A stretch of 64,000 nt of DNA from Polyodon spathula (GCF_017654505.1 NC_054547.1:23612346-23676345), one strand, 5' to 3'; positions 13,549 through 27,235 are shown, counted from the first letter of the stretch. Notes: generated by a model from the letters alone, not told the origin. Translations and numbers: made by a program.

Positions 13549-15423
13549 CTGTGAGTATTAGCAAATTTCTAAACGTACTGAATGTAAAATTACTGTATTT
13601 TTTATTATTTGTAATGTATCTTTATTTCTAATTCACTTGAAAGAGAAAGCACAGTGCTTTTTCAGTTCAGTTTTTTTTTTCTTCTTGTGCTTCAGTTTTG
13701 TTTGCTACAATTTGCTTTGTTTTTGCAATGGTGAAGCACAATGTTTGGATCTGCTAACACAGACACATAAGAATACAGTAGTTATACAATTCTATGGTTA
13801 TGGCAGGGAAAGAACTGCTGCAGTAACAAATCAGTAAAGAAGGCAGACTGGTAAAAATGAGCTTTGATTCTCCCAAAAACTCCTTTAAACCTAGTGAAGA
13901 ACTCTCAAACCAAAAACACGTGTAAAACTGTATTTGTGTAACTCTGTTTTTAAGTCGGTATGGGGATAGGCGTGAAAATGTGCTTTGGACCTTGACCTTC
14001 CTGTAACCAAGAATTTTGGAACATCACTAAAATAATTGAGTACCCCTGCACTAAATCATCGACCCGGAAGGGAAACGACGTGGCAGCCAATAGTAATTCC
14101 CTATTTGTCATGCTCATCGGCTTTTGAATTATACCGATGGCTCTAATTCTGAATTTACAGCAGTGTCAATATCAAAATAGTTCTGACTGTTGAAAAACAA
14201 AATGTGTTGTGATGTGGACGACATGGGATACCTATGTCACACTTTTTCATCTATCTGAATAATCGCTTATCAAATTGTCACGAAGTTGTCATTCTTATTC
14301 TATACTACTCTGTACTTGCTGTATGTCATGCTCATCGGCTTTTGAACCATACCGATGGCTCTAATTCTGAATTTACAGCAGTGTCAGTGGCTGTGTTACT
14401 GTTGTAATACTTCAGACTAAGGCTTGATCCTAGCTTACATTTTAACATACTGAAATACCTTCCAAAATCTGCAGTACGCTCTGTAACAAAACAACTGTAC
14501 GTCTATGCAAGTTAGCAAAAGGGTTCTCTCACAGCTACAGTCTGTTACATACTTAGGGTTATGCAGATGTGTGTTACTGCTAGTTAGTGGCATCTGAAAA
14601 AAAACCTTATGTAAGAGTTTGTATTTATTAATGTCATTAATCAGGCTAAGTGTCTCATATTCAAAGAGATTCAGCAGCTTGCCTATACTCGTGCATCAAT
14701 ACCCTTTGTACCTTAAAATCCTTCTTGATATGCTGTAACCTGATTTGAGTAGGCGTCTAAAGTTGGGTAGGTAGGGTTTGAAGCAAAGAAAATATTTGCT
14801 TTATGTTTTTCTACATTCAAAGAAATTTAGCTGCAGTAAAGTTTTTTCAGTTTTCTGTTTCAGGTTTATGTATGGAAAACTAATTGAGAGACAAGACATG
14901 AAGAAATTTAAGTTCTTGATAACATAATGCATCTGGAAGGTGGTTAAATTACTCTAACCATGTAGCATTGTTATTCACCCAATAGTCCTTTTTACATAAT
15001 TCACACACATATGCCCACATTCTGAGCAATGCATTTCACCTACGTGAATTATCTCTGCAAAGACTACTAGTGACCCGCTACTGACATTCAAAGGTGGCAC
15101 GGGTGGGCACTGAATGACATAGACGCAACTTTATTATTTGTATTTACTTATCCAAGGCTATATAAGTTATTTAGTTGAAATCATCCCTGTGCTCCACAAT
15201 GTCAGTTTAGTTGCTTTCTCGTAACTTTTTGTATCATTCGAGTATATATAACCACGAGACGTACTAACAACCCTAAGAGAAAGAAGTGTATTGACCAAAT
15301 ACAAGTGAGGAATATTTAACACTGTCAAATGTAACATGTTTTACCACCTCTGATAGTCCTGGCAATGTAGATTAGTAGCCTGGTTAATGATGGAAAATAA
15401 TTTTTCGGGAGTTTGAAAGGGTG

Positions 15424-15830
15424 GCTTTGCAGGGGTGACGTCAGATCAGAAATACAGACTCAGGAAGTAGCAGGGCGAAACTGACACGCTACTGCGCTCA
15501 GTATTTTATTAAATAATAGAAAATAAAATATTTAAACAAACACAAACAAAAAGGCGAGTTGGCCAAACAAATAAACAATAACAGTAACAAGTAGTATCGT
15601 GCTGGTGCACAGCCAGCACGTCTAGCAATTATCTCTCCTTAATACTCCTAACTCCTAACTCCTAACTCCACTCTCAAACACCCTTCCTCTAATGAGCTTG
15701 GAGTGGGTATTTTATGTCTGTTTCTGGAACCTTAATTACCTATTAAACAATTACCTTATTAAGGCTCCAGCCACATTCCCATGAGCTTTAGATGAATGGG
15801 GATTCAGCCCCATCCACACTTTATGAGACC
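15424..15830 (-). mobile_element. LTR-like repeat fragment
   Basis: Contains GTGACGTCAGATCAGA near one end and CGTGCTGGTGCACAGCC near 15599, which is repeated in reverse at about 30180-30220 (TGTGCTGGTGTATTAACC). AATAAA occurs on the minus strand near 15505. I infer a solo LTR shared between 15.4 and 30.0 kb, without clean ends. Confidence 0.4.
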
Positions 15831-16178
15831 GACTTTTTCGCCGGTCTCAAATATTAAATAACAATGACGGACGACTTTCATCCGTCTGCACAAAACACAA
15901 TATAATTCATTTTGATAACGGACACATAGCTAACCAAATGATTCCAGAAAGTTTTACCTGATGTGTATGACTTCATAGACCTCACATGGTACATAATAAA
16001 TGATTGTCACAATATGCTTTTCCTACTACTATACCGTATTACTTCAATTCGGCACCGCTCTCGAATTAAAGACGCCTCGTATTGACGCCGTAGTCATATA
16101 TCAGCTTTAAAATAGAGGCTGCCATCGAATACATGCCGCTATCAATAAAGAAACATTAAGGTATTTTTTCTCCCCTTA

Positions 16179-16180
<2 letters not shown>

Positions 16181-16209
<29 letters not shown>
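16181..16209 (+). repeat. Poly(A) tract
   Basis: About 29 consecutive A bases, probably the tail of a degraded retroposon. Confidence 0.8.
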
Positions 16210-16212
<3 letters not shown>

Positions 16213-17509
16213 CAGTAAACAAATAAACACGCAACACTGACTATGCACACGTAACGCCCCCGAAGAGACGGGACCCTCAACTTAGCACGTGCATTACAAA
16301 CTGATGTACACACACATTTATTTTATGGTAGTACAGTTCTGAAAGAAAATACAGAAAAAACTACGTACAGAACAGCAGTCCTTCTGAAGTTCTCATGGGT
16401 GGTTTTATTGTTTCGTTTTTAGTTCAACTGTAATTAAAGTACTCGATCCTGTACAAATAAAAACAATGTGCTTACTATCTATGAGAAGATTTAGTTTCGG
16501 TTTCCCTTGCAGAGAAATTACAAATAAGCAAGTTATATTGAAAAAAATAACCGCGTAGGATATATTGCAGTTTTTACAGAAATCAAACTGATATTCTGAG
16601 GTAATTTTTGGTGCAGAAAAACATCTACGTCACACTCTTGGATTTAACTGCCACACCAGCATTATCCCGCCCCTTAACAACGAATACACACTCCTGATTC
16701 GCTGGTACAGTACTCCCCTAACCTTCCAACTCCCACCTAATAGGCTCTCGGTAATTGTCACTGATAAATGTACTGTAGTCAAAGTAGGTTAGCCACACAC
16801 GCTGCTACCTACAGGTAGGCTACAGTATTACAGAAAATAAGAAACCGCGGTACTTCTAAAATGTCATAAGTCATGAAATAAAATATTGCAGTGTTTGAAA
16901 ATCGTAGTATTATTAATAAAGGCCGCCCTCGTTTAAGGGCCGAAATAATTTTGATCAATTTAAAATAAATGCTGCGGCGCCATGGTTTCAGCATCTCTGC
17001 TTTCCTTTGTGAGGACTTTTTGAAAGAGAATGCGGGGGCGTGTTGGAAGTGCAGCATTGGAATATCTGAAAGAAATAACACACTCTTGTTCATTAATACT
17101 TCCATTAAAATACAAACATTTACCACAATGTGTGCATCATTTATTCAGGAATACATATTGAGTATGATTTACTGGAATTATTTTGTTAGTTCCAGAATAC
17201 TGTTTGTATTGTCATGGTTATTTGAGCTCTTTGTGAAGGGGGCTATTTCATTTGTCTTGCTTTTGTTTTAATACCCCACTACTGTGTCTACTGTGCTATA
17301 TTTGAATGGCTCGTATCTCTGGGACTATTTGTTCCATGCACTCTAGACATTATAGGTAAAACATACACCTTTAGGGAAGTTTGTTGGATGTTCTTTATTG
17401 TGTTACTAAGTGATTGTTTGGCAGGCTTTGTAGGTTTTGCGCGTGGTAATGGAAGCTGCAGTAAGTAATTAGATTTAACATAAAGGTGATCTAACTCACA
17501 GGTTCGTTA

Positions 17510-18046
<537 letters not shown>

Positions 18047-19174
18047 GCAGCCTATTTATTTATTTATTTATTTCTCCCTTCACATTTGTAGAAAAATACA
18101 TTGTTACAAAATGGGTGAATAGATTTACTTCAATTGCTGTAATCTGTTACCAGTAAACTTGTCTTGGAATGTCTTAACTTACCAATGAGTGCATCATAAG
18201 CAGATAGTTCAAGATATCGCACAAGGTGGCACTGGAAGTAAATGCACTTCGTAGCGTTTCAATGATCTGTGATTTATAAACATCTCCTTATTTGCCAAGT
18301 CCAGTGCTTTGCGAATTTGGACATGTTTATTTGGGTGGGAGAAGATCAAGTACAGTAAAGCATGGGTGATTAATAAACAGCTTGTCTAAACTTAGCACAC
18401 ACAATTTGCCCTTACCCACACTTACATCAATTGTTTTTTTCTGCTATATATTTGTTCTGGCACAAAAATTTACTCTGCCACCTTTTCAAGCAGGGTAGAC
18501 TGTCTGTCTGTGGCTGCTCGGAGATTGTAAAGCACTTTAACATGTTGCTCTGTATGAAAGACGTTTTCCTCCATTTCGATTAGAGCAGCACAGTTAACTG
18601 AGTAGGCAGCAAGTCAGAAGGAATGTACACCCAAAATGGCCGTTATGCATGTAATAGCATGCGATTGCTACCCGTGTATTTAGGAGTTTCCTGGGTAATG
18701 ATTCGTGTAACTGTGTGCTGTTCTCAAACCGTGCAGGTGCACACCCCAAGTGCTTTGCTGTGGTGGGTAGGTGCAACTGCACTGCCTGGAGGTGGGGGTT
18801 CCCTGGGTGGTCCTCATTTCCAGGGAAGAGGAGGAGGGGTGACTAATTGAAGGCTGTATGAAGGCCCACCAGTGAAGTAATGCAGCTCTGCAGGGGAATG
18901 AAGCCACCTCTTCCTCTAAACTGTGTCCGTATTTTGTTGAAACACTTGCAATGTAGTGCAGCAACTCAAATATCTTCTTTTTCTAATATGCTAAACATCA
19001 GTAAAACATGAGTTTTATAGACTTGTTATGTTGATAAAAGTTTTAGGCAGACTGTGATTTCAGTTTTAAAAAAGCAATTACCACATTGTGCTTGCTTTGG
19101 TAACCCATAGAAAAATGATTTACAATGTTGGTGTGCAGGAATGTGACAGTGAGACAACAATAGGAAGTTCTTAC

Positions 19175-19262
19175 CTTTAGGAAACTGTACCACCAGCAAG
19201 GCTTTGCTCATTTCGATGGGATCAGTTATTATCTTGTTGATCTTATGCTGTGTAACTAGAGG
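19175..19262 (-). CDS. Orphan exon of an unrecognised gene
   Basis: On the minus strand a pyrimidine-rich acceptor (TGTTCTTTGGCTCACAG) precedes 88 nt, and the donor is GTAAGA, both near consensus. The exon reads PLVTQHKINKIITDPIEMSK then ALLVVQFPK plus one base, phase 0 in and phase 1 out. An open frame extends on both sides (19026-19586), but residues outside the splice sites look like AT-rich noise. I do not recognise the protein, and no partner exon with matching phase was found; 13506-13548 is a weak candidate. It could be an exon of a minus-strand gene lying within the remains of ilkap, or a chance open segment. Confidence 0.45.
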
Positions 19263-21094
19263 CTGTGAGCCAAAGAACAGTTTCAGAGAGGAATTAACAT
19301 TATTCAATGCTGTAAAACTACATGAACAATAATTTAACTTCTTCCTGCAAATAACCTTAGGATCCAAATTTAATAAAAAAAAAAATTGGATGCATTTATG
19401 GATTGCTTCAGCCTTAAATTTAATAGACAGGACATTTGAATTATCCTTAACCATAAACCCATCAATATGTGCTGTCAGTTCAGATCTAGTATAACACCTT
19501 ATGCATAATATCTGTTGATTTAGGAAAATAAGCTTGTTGAAGAAACTATATAGGAAATGAAGAAGGATCTTCATTAAACTCGGCATACTTGTAGAGACTG
19601 TGATGAACTAGGGAATGAACTCTGTTGCACTTGTATACATTTAAGCCAGTAGAAGGTCATGGAGTTGCAAACATTCAAAGTAATCCCAAAACGGCAAGTC
19701 TGATTAAAATAAATAAAAAAAAATAGGAAGTCCAACAAGACCGAGTTTTCCAGGAATTAGTCCCTCCTGGAGGCTTGGGTTCAAATCCCAAAGAGATAGA
19801 ACTGACCAGAAAAACTTTTCCACATACAAAAACAGCCAGGTTAGAAATATCTATCCTGTGGCAAGTAGCTCCCTAAGTGACAAGAAAACCCACTTTCACA
19901 CCAAGAAAGTGTTTTTTTTTTTTTTTTTTTTTTTTCATAGTTTGGAATTGTTTTTGGTTTAGCTCTGAATTTTGTAATGCTTTTTTCTTTGTTTTTTTTC
20001 AAATGATGATTTCTCAACAGGCAGTGAATGTCAGATCTTCTAAATATTTCTCATTTATTTCCCATTTCTAAAGCATCCTGACTTAATGATATTGGGCTCG
20101 CATTCGGTACACAACTGTATTTGATGACTCTGTAGGTCAAATACAATTACAGCCCTTTGTTGTAACCTGCATATCTCAAATTTGTAATGATCTATCCGTA
20201 CCTCATACTAATTGTCCATTCTATCAGAGGTGCCATTCTCCTTTCATTCAGCCCCTGGGTATATTTTGGTTTTGCTCACAACAGACTATTTTCTAATGAA
20301 TATAACTTCAGCCTCTTATTCATGGCTCCTCTTAAAACATTTCAATAGCTGCATTTTTAAACAGTAACCTGAGTTACGACTGCTTTAGGTAAAGCAGGAA
20401 AAGAGTTCACTCCCTAATGTGACAACAATCCTGTGGTTAGCAAAGGTGATGAAGGCTGTGCATAATTCTGTGTTATAAGAATTTTTTTTTTTATACTGCA
20501 GTAGTTTCCTGCTAAGATCACATCATCTCTGTTGAGTGTCGTCGTGCCAAGAAAACAGCTGAAAACACAGTTATCTGACTTTGTCTTGGTGTGGGACGTC
20601 TGAGAAAGAGAGAGACATAGCGAGCAATAAGACAGTGAAGCCTGATATAATACATTTTAAATACATTTAGTCTAAGATAAAACTAGTTTGATTTTAACAT
20701 AGTTGATCAGTTTGATCTGCATACAGAGCTATAAATTAAACAGCCTCAGAGTGTGGTGGGGCCATGCTGTCTTGCCTGTGACTCTGATGCTGTGCAAGTG
20801 TCTCTAGTCAAATCTCTCCTGGGGCAAATTCAACAAACACCAAAGAACATGATTGTGAACCACTGCATCTTCAGCTCAGAAAAACTGTGCTCTAGGTGGA
20901 TGAAGGTGTGGAGAGGGAGGTGGAAGGACAGCAGAGGCTAAGCACAGGCTAGGTAGGAGATGTGTGAATGAAGAAAGGAGAGAGTGAAATGTGGAGATGG
21001 GCTCTGGGGTTGCAATAACAATGTGATGGTCTGCTATACTGATATCTCTTGAAGTGTTACACCCTGCAAGGTTACAAAGAAACTCATTACGTTA

Positions 21095-21540
21095 CTGCAA
21101 CACGATGGCGCGTGATGTCAGACCAGGAAGGAAATCACAACAGTACTGTGGTATGGAAGAGCTGATGCGCGAGTTTATTGAAAGTAAAAGATGTAAACAC
21201 GAAACACTGAACAAAACAAAAGGCCGATGGACAAAACACGGCGAACACTAAACACACAAGTATCGTGCTGAGCAATGTCAGCATGAGTAACAATTGCGTT
21301 AGTTTTAGCTTTAGTTGCTCTCTCTTGTTGTTTCGCCCTGAACACACCAACCTCAGTTGACAGATGTGTGCAGCTGTGCCTGGCTCGATTGCTTGTTATA
21401 TCATTCAATTTGAGCAGGCACAGTCTGCACGTGAACTAGTTGTGCACTCCCTGTGCCCCCATACAAATACCCACTTTAATCTGCATGTGATGTGATTGTG
21501 CAATCCCTGTGCCTACCCCTGTGCAGTCCCTCCTGCAACA
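21095..21540 (-). mobile_element. Solo LTR-like repeat
   Basis: Begins TGCAACACGATGGCGCGTG and includes TGATGTCAGACCAGGAAGG, which resembles the start of the LTRs at 30.98 and 37.22 kb. It ends CAGTCCCTCCTGCAACA. The minus strand carries an AATAAA-like signal near 21175. Ends are TG..CA, but no target duplication is visible. Confidence 0.45.
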
Positions 21541-22449
21541 CTGCTGGTTTTCAGTTCCCCAAATCCTCCAGTAATTTCAATCCTGCATTGTTGCAGAAGG
21601 GAGTATGATCTGGATACACTGCAGTGTTTCGACGAACAAATCTCTCCTGGCGAACATTCTCTTGTAAAAAAAGAGGTAGAATTATCTATGATATGTGAAT
21701 AAAAATATCAGAACAGAGAGGATTATGTTGAAAAATATATTGCTGCGATGCAGACAACATGGGATACAGCTAAGGTGATGTAGGTGGGTTTCCTGTAAGC
21801 ATTGCAAAGGGTTCTGTTGCACTTCAAATTTGTTCTTTACACAACCCTTTAAAATAGAATACCAGCTCTAGTAGTCACAGTAAGGAATGCAATTAATTCA
21901 TTCATATGCCAATGTGAGGGGAGGAGAAAACCGGTAGTGTGAGAGAAAAACACTTAGTGCCAAAGTGAATCTGCCAAAACCCTTCAAGGTCTTGGATATA
22001 AACCTACTTTTTATTTAGAAAAAAAGCACAATTTATGTTTAGCTGAAGGGGTGCCAGGGAAAGCTATTAAGAGCAATCATGATGGAAAATAGCAGTTGTC
22101 AGTGATAGTATGTATTTTTTTTTTATGGACTTTTTCCAAATTTTCTTATAGAGGATGCTTGAGAATAGTAGTAGATGTGTGGGGCATTGACACCCACGCA
22201 TTTCAGTACTGCCAAGATTTCTAGAGGGATGGAGGGTGCAAAGGTAGTTATCTTCCTGATCAGTTTTAATCCTTCTGGTACCCTGCTCAGTGAGGCCACA
22301 CATTGTGGGTTCCATTTAAAGAGATATTTTGACACAAAACCAAACATGATTTATTTAAACTGCATTCAGAATTGGGCAATTGAATGTTAATACATGTGAA
22401 GTGTTGTAGACAGAGGATTGATATTGGTGGGACTGAACCAGAACACTAA

Positions 22450-22942
22450 AGCCCCTTTCACACTGGAATGCTCTACCCAGGGCAGGACCCAGTGTCATGC
22501 GGGTTGGCTACGTGATTGCACACTGCATTTGATAAAGCAGGGTTGACCTGGGTGACAGACACAAGTACACAATGCACGTATCAATGCCCCGGAAGCAGCT
22601 TACTATGGATGCAAATTATTAAAGCAAATGTTTCTTCATCCCTGCTGCAATTTGGCTCATGTTGTGTCTCAATCAAATCAAATATGGCTAAACAGAATAA
22701 ACAAAATTGTTCCCTGCTGAAGTGAAACCTTCATGCAGATGTGACTGTTTTATTTCGTTGGCTACGAGCAGCTCTCATGCATTTATTTTGTCTCAACCCG
22801 GGTCAAAGCATGTCGACTTACATCCTGAGGTGGGTCGCTGGGACCGGGTCAACACAGGTATGACTTAGGTACGTGGTTTCACACTACGTGGGATTGTGAC
22901 ATGGACCCGCACCTGGGTAGGAGTGCCAGTGTGAAAGGGGCT
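22450..22942. mobile_element. Harbinger-like MITE (493 bp, TAA target)
   Basis: Terminal inverted repeats AGCCCCTTTCACACTGGAAT and CCAGTGTGAAAGGGGCT, flanked by TAA on both sides (22447-22449 and 22943-22945). TWA target duplications are typical of PIF/Harbinger transposons. Inside are several GACCCGG/CCGGGTC inverted motifs, but no coding capacity. Confidence 0.82.
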
Positions 22943-22969
22943 TAATAAAAATATCTTACCATTGTAATC

Positions 22970-23880
22970 CACTCATCACAGTCTGTCAGCAACCAGACAG
23001 GGTCGACAGGCAATTAAAAAGGCAAACAGAATGCTGGGTTATTTGGTCAGGGGATGTTATAAGGAGGTTGTATAATGCATTGGAGCACTGCTTCCAAACC
23101 TAGTCTATACATTACAGCAATAACATTGTGGCTGTGGCAGGCTGGCGAGTGGATAGAGGCCCAGAGACAGACTGCAGTTCAAAAAAATATACTTTTATTA
23201 TAAATAGATACAAAAATAAAGGCACAAGGGCCAAAACAAAGGGATTGAAACACAAAAAGAAAGACAAAAAAACCAAAATGTACAAAATAAAGGTTTCCAG
23301 GCTGGGCAATGCCTTCACTGGTTTAGAAAATTGAAAAATCACAACCAACAAAACACCAACCTGCTTCCTCAGCTCCTTCCTCCCAAATGAGAAGCAGAGG
23401 CCTCCTTTTATGTCAGGTGGCTGGGCGCTGATTGATCGTTAATTAACCTAATCAACTAATCAACCCCAGCCACCTGAACATAATAAACCCAGGCAGGTAG
23501 GGGAAATTAACCCCATCCCTGCCAATTTAAAAAGGGCAGAGCTTTGCTCTGTCACAGTGGCTTTCCAGCAAAGATCAACCAGACTGATCCCAGGGCTCAG
23601 AGGATGGGGTTATAAAGACAAGGTGAGGGAACTCTACCATCCAGGCCAAACCAGAGAAGGGTTAAGGGCAACTTGACCTCAGCACAGTTGGAAACTTAGT
23701 GGAGACAGACTTAGGACAGACATTTTATACAGTGGTCAGTGGATGGAACGAACTACCTAACCATGTTTTAGATACAGAGTCATTGGGATCCTTGAGCTGT
23801 CTCCATATCTGGGACCAATCTTCTGCAAGGAACCAGGTGAAACCATTAGACCAATGACCTCTTGTTTCTAACTTTTCTTA
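22970..23880 (+). repeat. Non-LTR retrotransposon-like fragment split by an LTR
   Basis: Before the LTR the plus strand reads ANRMLGYLVRGCYKEVV. After it (23557 on) comes the typical tail-end text about settling, 'AACGAACTACC' and so on, also seen in the CR1-like repeats of this window. Its length and broken frame show an old fragment. Family assignment is tentative. Confidence 0.45.
23133..23556 (-). mobile_element. Solo LTR (424 bp) with GTGGC target duplication
   Basis: Minus-oriented copy of the 7819-8251 family. The plus strand starts TGTGGCAGGCTGGCG and ends GCTTTGCTCTGTCACA. GTGGC at 23128-23132 is repeated at 23557-23561. It is inserted in an older non-LTR fragment. Confidence 0.87.
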
Positions 23881-24517
23881 TGTTAAAGCATTTATAGATA
23901 CATATTATTGAATAAAGACCCTCTTGTTTTCCAGATAAAAGCTTGGAATATGCATATGGCTTGTAAAATTAATATGATAGTCATCAGCAGACCACAATGT
24001 GAATAGTTTGACGTTTCATGTACAAGATCGCTTACATAATTATGTACTGTATTGTTACATCCTTTGCTCTTATATTTTGGAAAATGCTACCGGGAACACA
24101 GCAAATAATGGAAGCAGTTTTATTTATTATTATTATTTTTTTTTACAAACTTTAAATTGTGTCTGTTTTAGTAACCCCAGTTCAGTGTATTTCCTGAAGA
24201 GATTGTGAACATAATATAAAACGTCACTCACCACTCTCTTATGCTGGAGGGATTGGAATATGTGGAAACACGTTGGAATCAGTCAATTTCAGTATGTGCT
24301 TCATCCTTGTCTCTCTGTCTCAGTGGACAGCTGGAGCATTTAGAGTGCTTTAGGCTGTCAGTTTAAAGGCACTGATATGTTTTATTTAACTGAAAGCTGT
24401 TTATTTAATTTTTTCTGTTTGTTTCTGCTGTTGGCACTTTAATTCAGGGATGTCTACACTTGCTGCTCTCCTGGACAATTACTGCACTTTAATAATAAAC
24501 AAGAACACACTACATTC

Positions 24518-24615
24518 AGCTCTCCAGCACTGCCACTCTGCACCTTAAATATAAATACTCCATTCTCAGCTCTCCAGCACTGCCACCCTGCACCTTTATG
24601 ATAAATACCCCATTC
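24518..24615 (+). repeat. Short tandem duplication (about 60-bp unit)
   Basis: CAGCTCTCCAGCACTGCCAC occurs twice, each followed by a CTGCACCTT and an ATAAATAC-CCATTC segment. Confidence 0.7.
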
Positions 24616-24919
24616 ATCTCTCCATCAGAAATCACAGCAAAGGTATACTGCTGTCTCCTTGGCGTGTTTACAGTCCTTGCACATCAATTTGGAAAGGGTT
24701 TGGAGCCCAGACCCCATTATTATATCTCTGCGACAATAGGAATTGAACTCCACACTACTAGAGCTAAGACAGTCTTAAAATAATTGTAGCTAACAAGTAA
24801 TTCCATCACCCATTTTGCACATCCTTTAGATGCATGGGTCTCAAATAGGCAGTTTTTAAAGAAACACGTGCTATATGTGGTACTACTATAGCTTAAAGAA
24901 ATCACTGTTTTCAAGCAAT

Positions 24920-25170
24920 GCTGGCCTGGAAGTCTGTTATTGATTTACTTAATGGGTCATGTCGCCTCATCAGGGAAAATCATATTACTGGCTGAAAGCA
25001 TTTCAGTCAATAGGGCAAGTAACTGGTTAGTTATTGACAGGAAACAAACCAGTGAAGGAGTAGGGACAATTTCTCTCTTCACCTTTACTACAACATGTTT
25101 TGTTCAAAACTGCAGATCTGAAATCTATATAATAAATGGATGTGCCTGGTGTTGAAAATGTATGGAGCCA
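24920..25170 (+). repeat. Dispersed repeat family, copy 1
   Basis: Core ATTACTGGCTGAAAGCATTT and AGTTATTGACAGGAAACAAA recur at 36600-36925 and, partly, at 51100-51240. It ends with AATGGATGTGCCTGG near 25135. About 250 bp; not classified. Confidence 0.55.
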
Positions 25171-25699
25171 GGGGGCTGCTGTAGCACAGTGAGGCCACTC
25201 AGTCGCTTCTGATTTTGCATCCCTAACCTACAGGACCACCAAAGCCAACGCAATACTCCCTGCAGAATACACGTTTTGCCTTGTATACTGGCAAAACTGT
25301 ATACCTATTATCAAAGATCCATCTCCAAATGAACAATGTGTGCTGTGATGGTTTTCTGGGGTCTCACTGGCATGTAATATCTATCCTTATTTCTGCTGAA
25401 TAATCGCTCAAATCTCTTTCCATTCATGTGGGGTTTTTAATATAAAAATGCTAAATGTTATTTTTTTAAAAAAATTCATTCATATTTTTCTTGTACTGAG
25501 ATTTGAATCTGACTATAACAAGCAAATCCCAGGGCTGAACAGAGTTATCTGCAACTGGAACAAATGGGTCTGGATCGGCGCCTGTCTTTGATGATCAGAG
25601 TGTTTTTGTATTCCTCTCTGCAACAGACAGGGTGTCAGGAGCAGGGGGGGCAGATAGCAGATCTACCTAAATGAACAGAGTGTATGTCGCTTACCCCTC

Positions 25700-25700
<1 letters not shown>

Positions 25701-25776
<76 letters not shown>
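25701..25776 (+). repeat. (TC)n microsatellite
   Basis: About 75 bp of uninterrupted TC. Confidence 0.95.
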
Positions 25777-25780
<4 letters not shown>

Positions 25781-25888
25781 ATAAACATGTTGTAACTTTT
25801 AGTCGGATCTCAACCTCCGTGCCTGGCAGAGCAAAGAGCTATGAATCCATACTCCAGCCTGCTTTCTTTTTACTGTCTGTTCAACTTG

Positions 25889-26420
25889 AACATAAGAAAA
25901 TGTATCAACAAGAAGGGGCCATTTGGCTGAAAGGATCCAAGTGACTCGATATCAACAACATGACTAGGTATCCCATTCCATACCTTCATGACTCAGTGTG
26001 AAGAAGTGTCTCCTTCCCTAAGTCTATCTCCACTCAATTACCAAAGGCATCCTCTGGTCCTGGTTTCTGTTCTGCACTTAAAGTATTTGTTTCAGATAAC
26101 TTTGTCAATGCCTTTTAAGATTTGAAAGACTTAATGCATTGAAGTCTCACTAATTTGTTCTATGCTAAATGGATTTAAGTCACTGGGATTAGTCTGTTTG
26201 CTCTTTGTTTGGTGTTGTGGTGACTAAGTGCAGTCTCACCAGTGCATTACAACCTCATCATAACCTCCTTTGATTTGTACTCTCCACTTTTGGCTGTATA
26301 CCCAGGCATTCCGTTTCCTTTTTTGATTGCTTCCATACTGTCTGGTTGCTGACAGCAGTAAGATAGTTCCACACCAAGGTATTTCTCTCTCTTAGTGCCT
26401 GTGAAAGGTAAGAGATTGTG
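25889..26420 (+). repeat. CR1/L3-type interspersed repeat (tentative)
   Basis: Begins AACATAAGAAAATGTATCAA and continues GGCCATTTGGCTG, CCATTCCATACCTTC, GTGTGAAGAAGTGTCTCCTT and CCTTTTAAGATTTGAAAGAC, then GCATTCCGTTTCC, CTGTCTGGTTGCTGA. This is a widespread family in non-teleost fish genomes as I remember it. Further copies lie at 28020-28215, 53719-53920 and 59486-59890, and an inverted fragment at 55330-55412. Confidence 0.6.
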
Positions 26421-26974
26421 CAGTGCTGGGGACTCTCTCTTTCTGACATAACAGGCACAACAGGAATGAATACAGTTAGGTACAAAACTGTTCTCGATGC
26501 CGTGACTGTAAAGGTGTGGGACTGATGACACTTAAGCCCTCTGTCTTGTCTTTCAGTCTGTTTCTGCTCAGATTAGGTTTGACACAGGTCAAGTGTAACA
26601 TGGGTTACCACAGTGCCAAGCAACTGTCTCACCTGCAGATGAAAAAAATATTAATGGATAAGCCCTGGGTGGACATGCTTATTCTTATTCCACCACTGTT
26701 TATCCTTGAGTTAGCATTACCCAGAATGGAACCCCAATGCAGACACTTTTGTCAGCTATTTATGTATCACCCTGCTATCCAGATGATGTAGTGCCAACAC
26801 TCGTACAAGGCAGGGTGTCCTCCTTCTCCTCCCCATGGTGTTGCTTTGCTCACTACCCCCGTGGACTGGTCCGGTCACTCCTGCCCTACCCTGTTTGCGG
26901 TCACCAGTCACTTCAGACAGACAGTGTTTTTGCCGAGATGGCCCTGGCTGACTGAACATATGTCTGCACTCCAT

Positions 26975-27235
26975 TAGGGCTTCAAATTGACATGCTGACT
27001 GTCAAACAAGAATGATGAGCTGCGGAAACAGCCCATACTGAGGCAATTAGAGAGGAGACAGCGAGCTGATTCCAAACAATTAGGAGGGAGACGATCGCAG
27101 CGCCCAGCCGTCCCGCTGTCACCCAGTTCCTTGTTTTCATAGCCTCTCAGCATTTCAGCTTTCACTTGCAGAGCGCATCAGCGTAATTAAGCTAAATTGG
27201 ATGTTAACTGGCTGCAGCTTGAAACGTAGGATTCC
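26975..27235. other. Candidate conserved non-coding element
   Basis: A compact, non-repetitive stretch with many homeodomain-like cores (GCAATTAG, ACAATTAG, GTAATTAAG, CTAAATTG) and GC content above its surroundings. No convincing exon can be read on either strand. The call rests only on appearance. Confidence 0.3.

Noticed and set aside
19026..19586. The whole 186-residue minus frame as one gene
   Set aside because: Only the 88-nt part between splice sites looks protein-like; the rest is AT-rich with no recognisable motif.
22123..22347. 74-residue minus frame with a plausible-looking sequence (FAPSIPLEILAVLKCVG)
   Set aside because: No splice sites fit, two other frames are open, and no family is recognised. 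Left unassigned.
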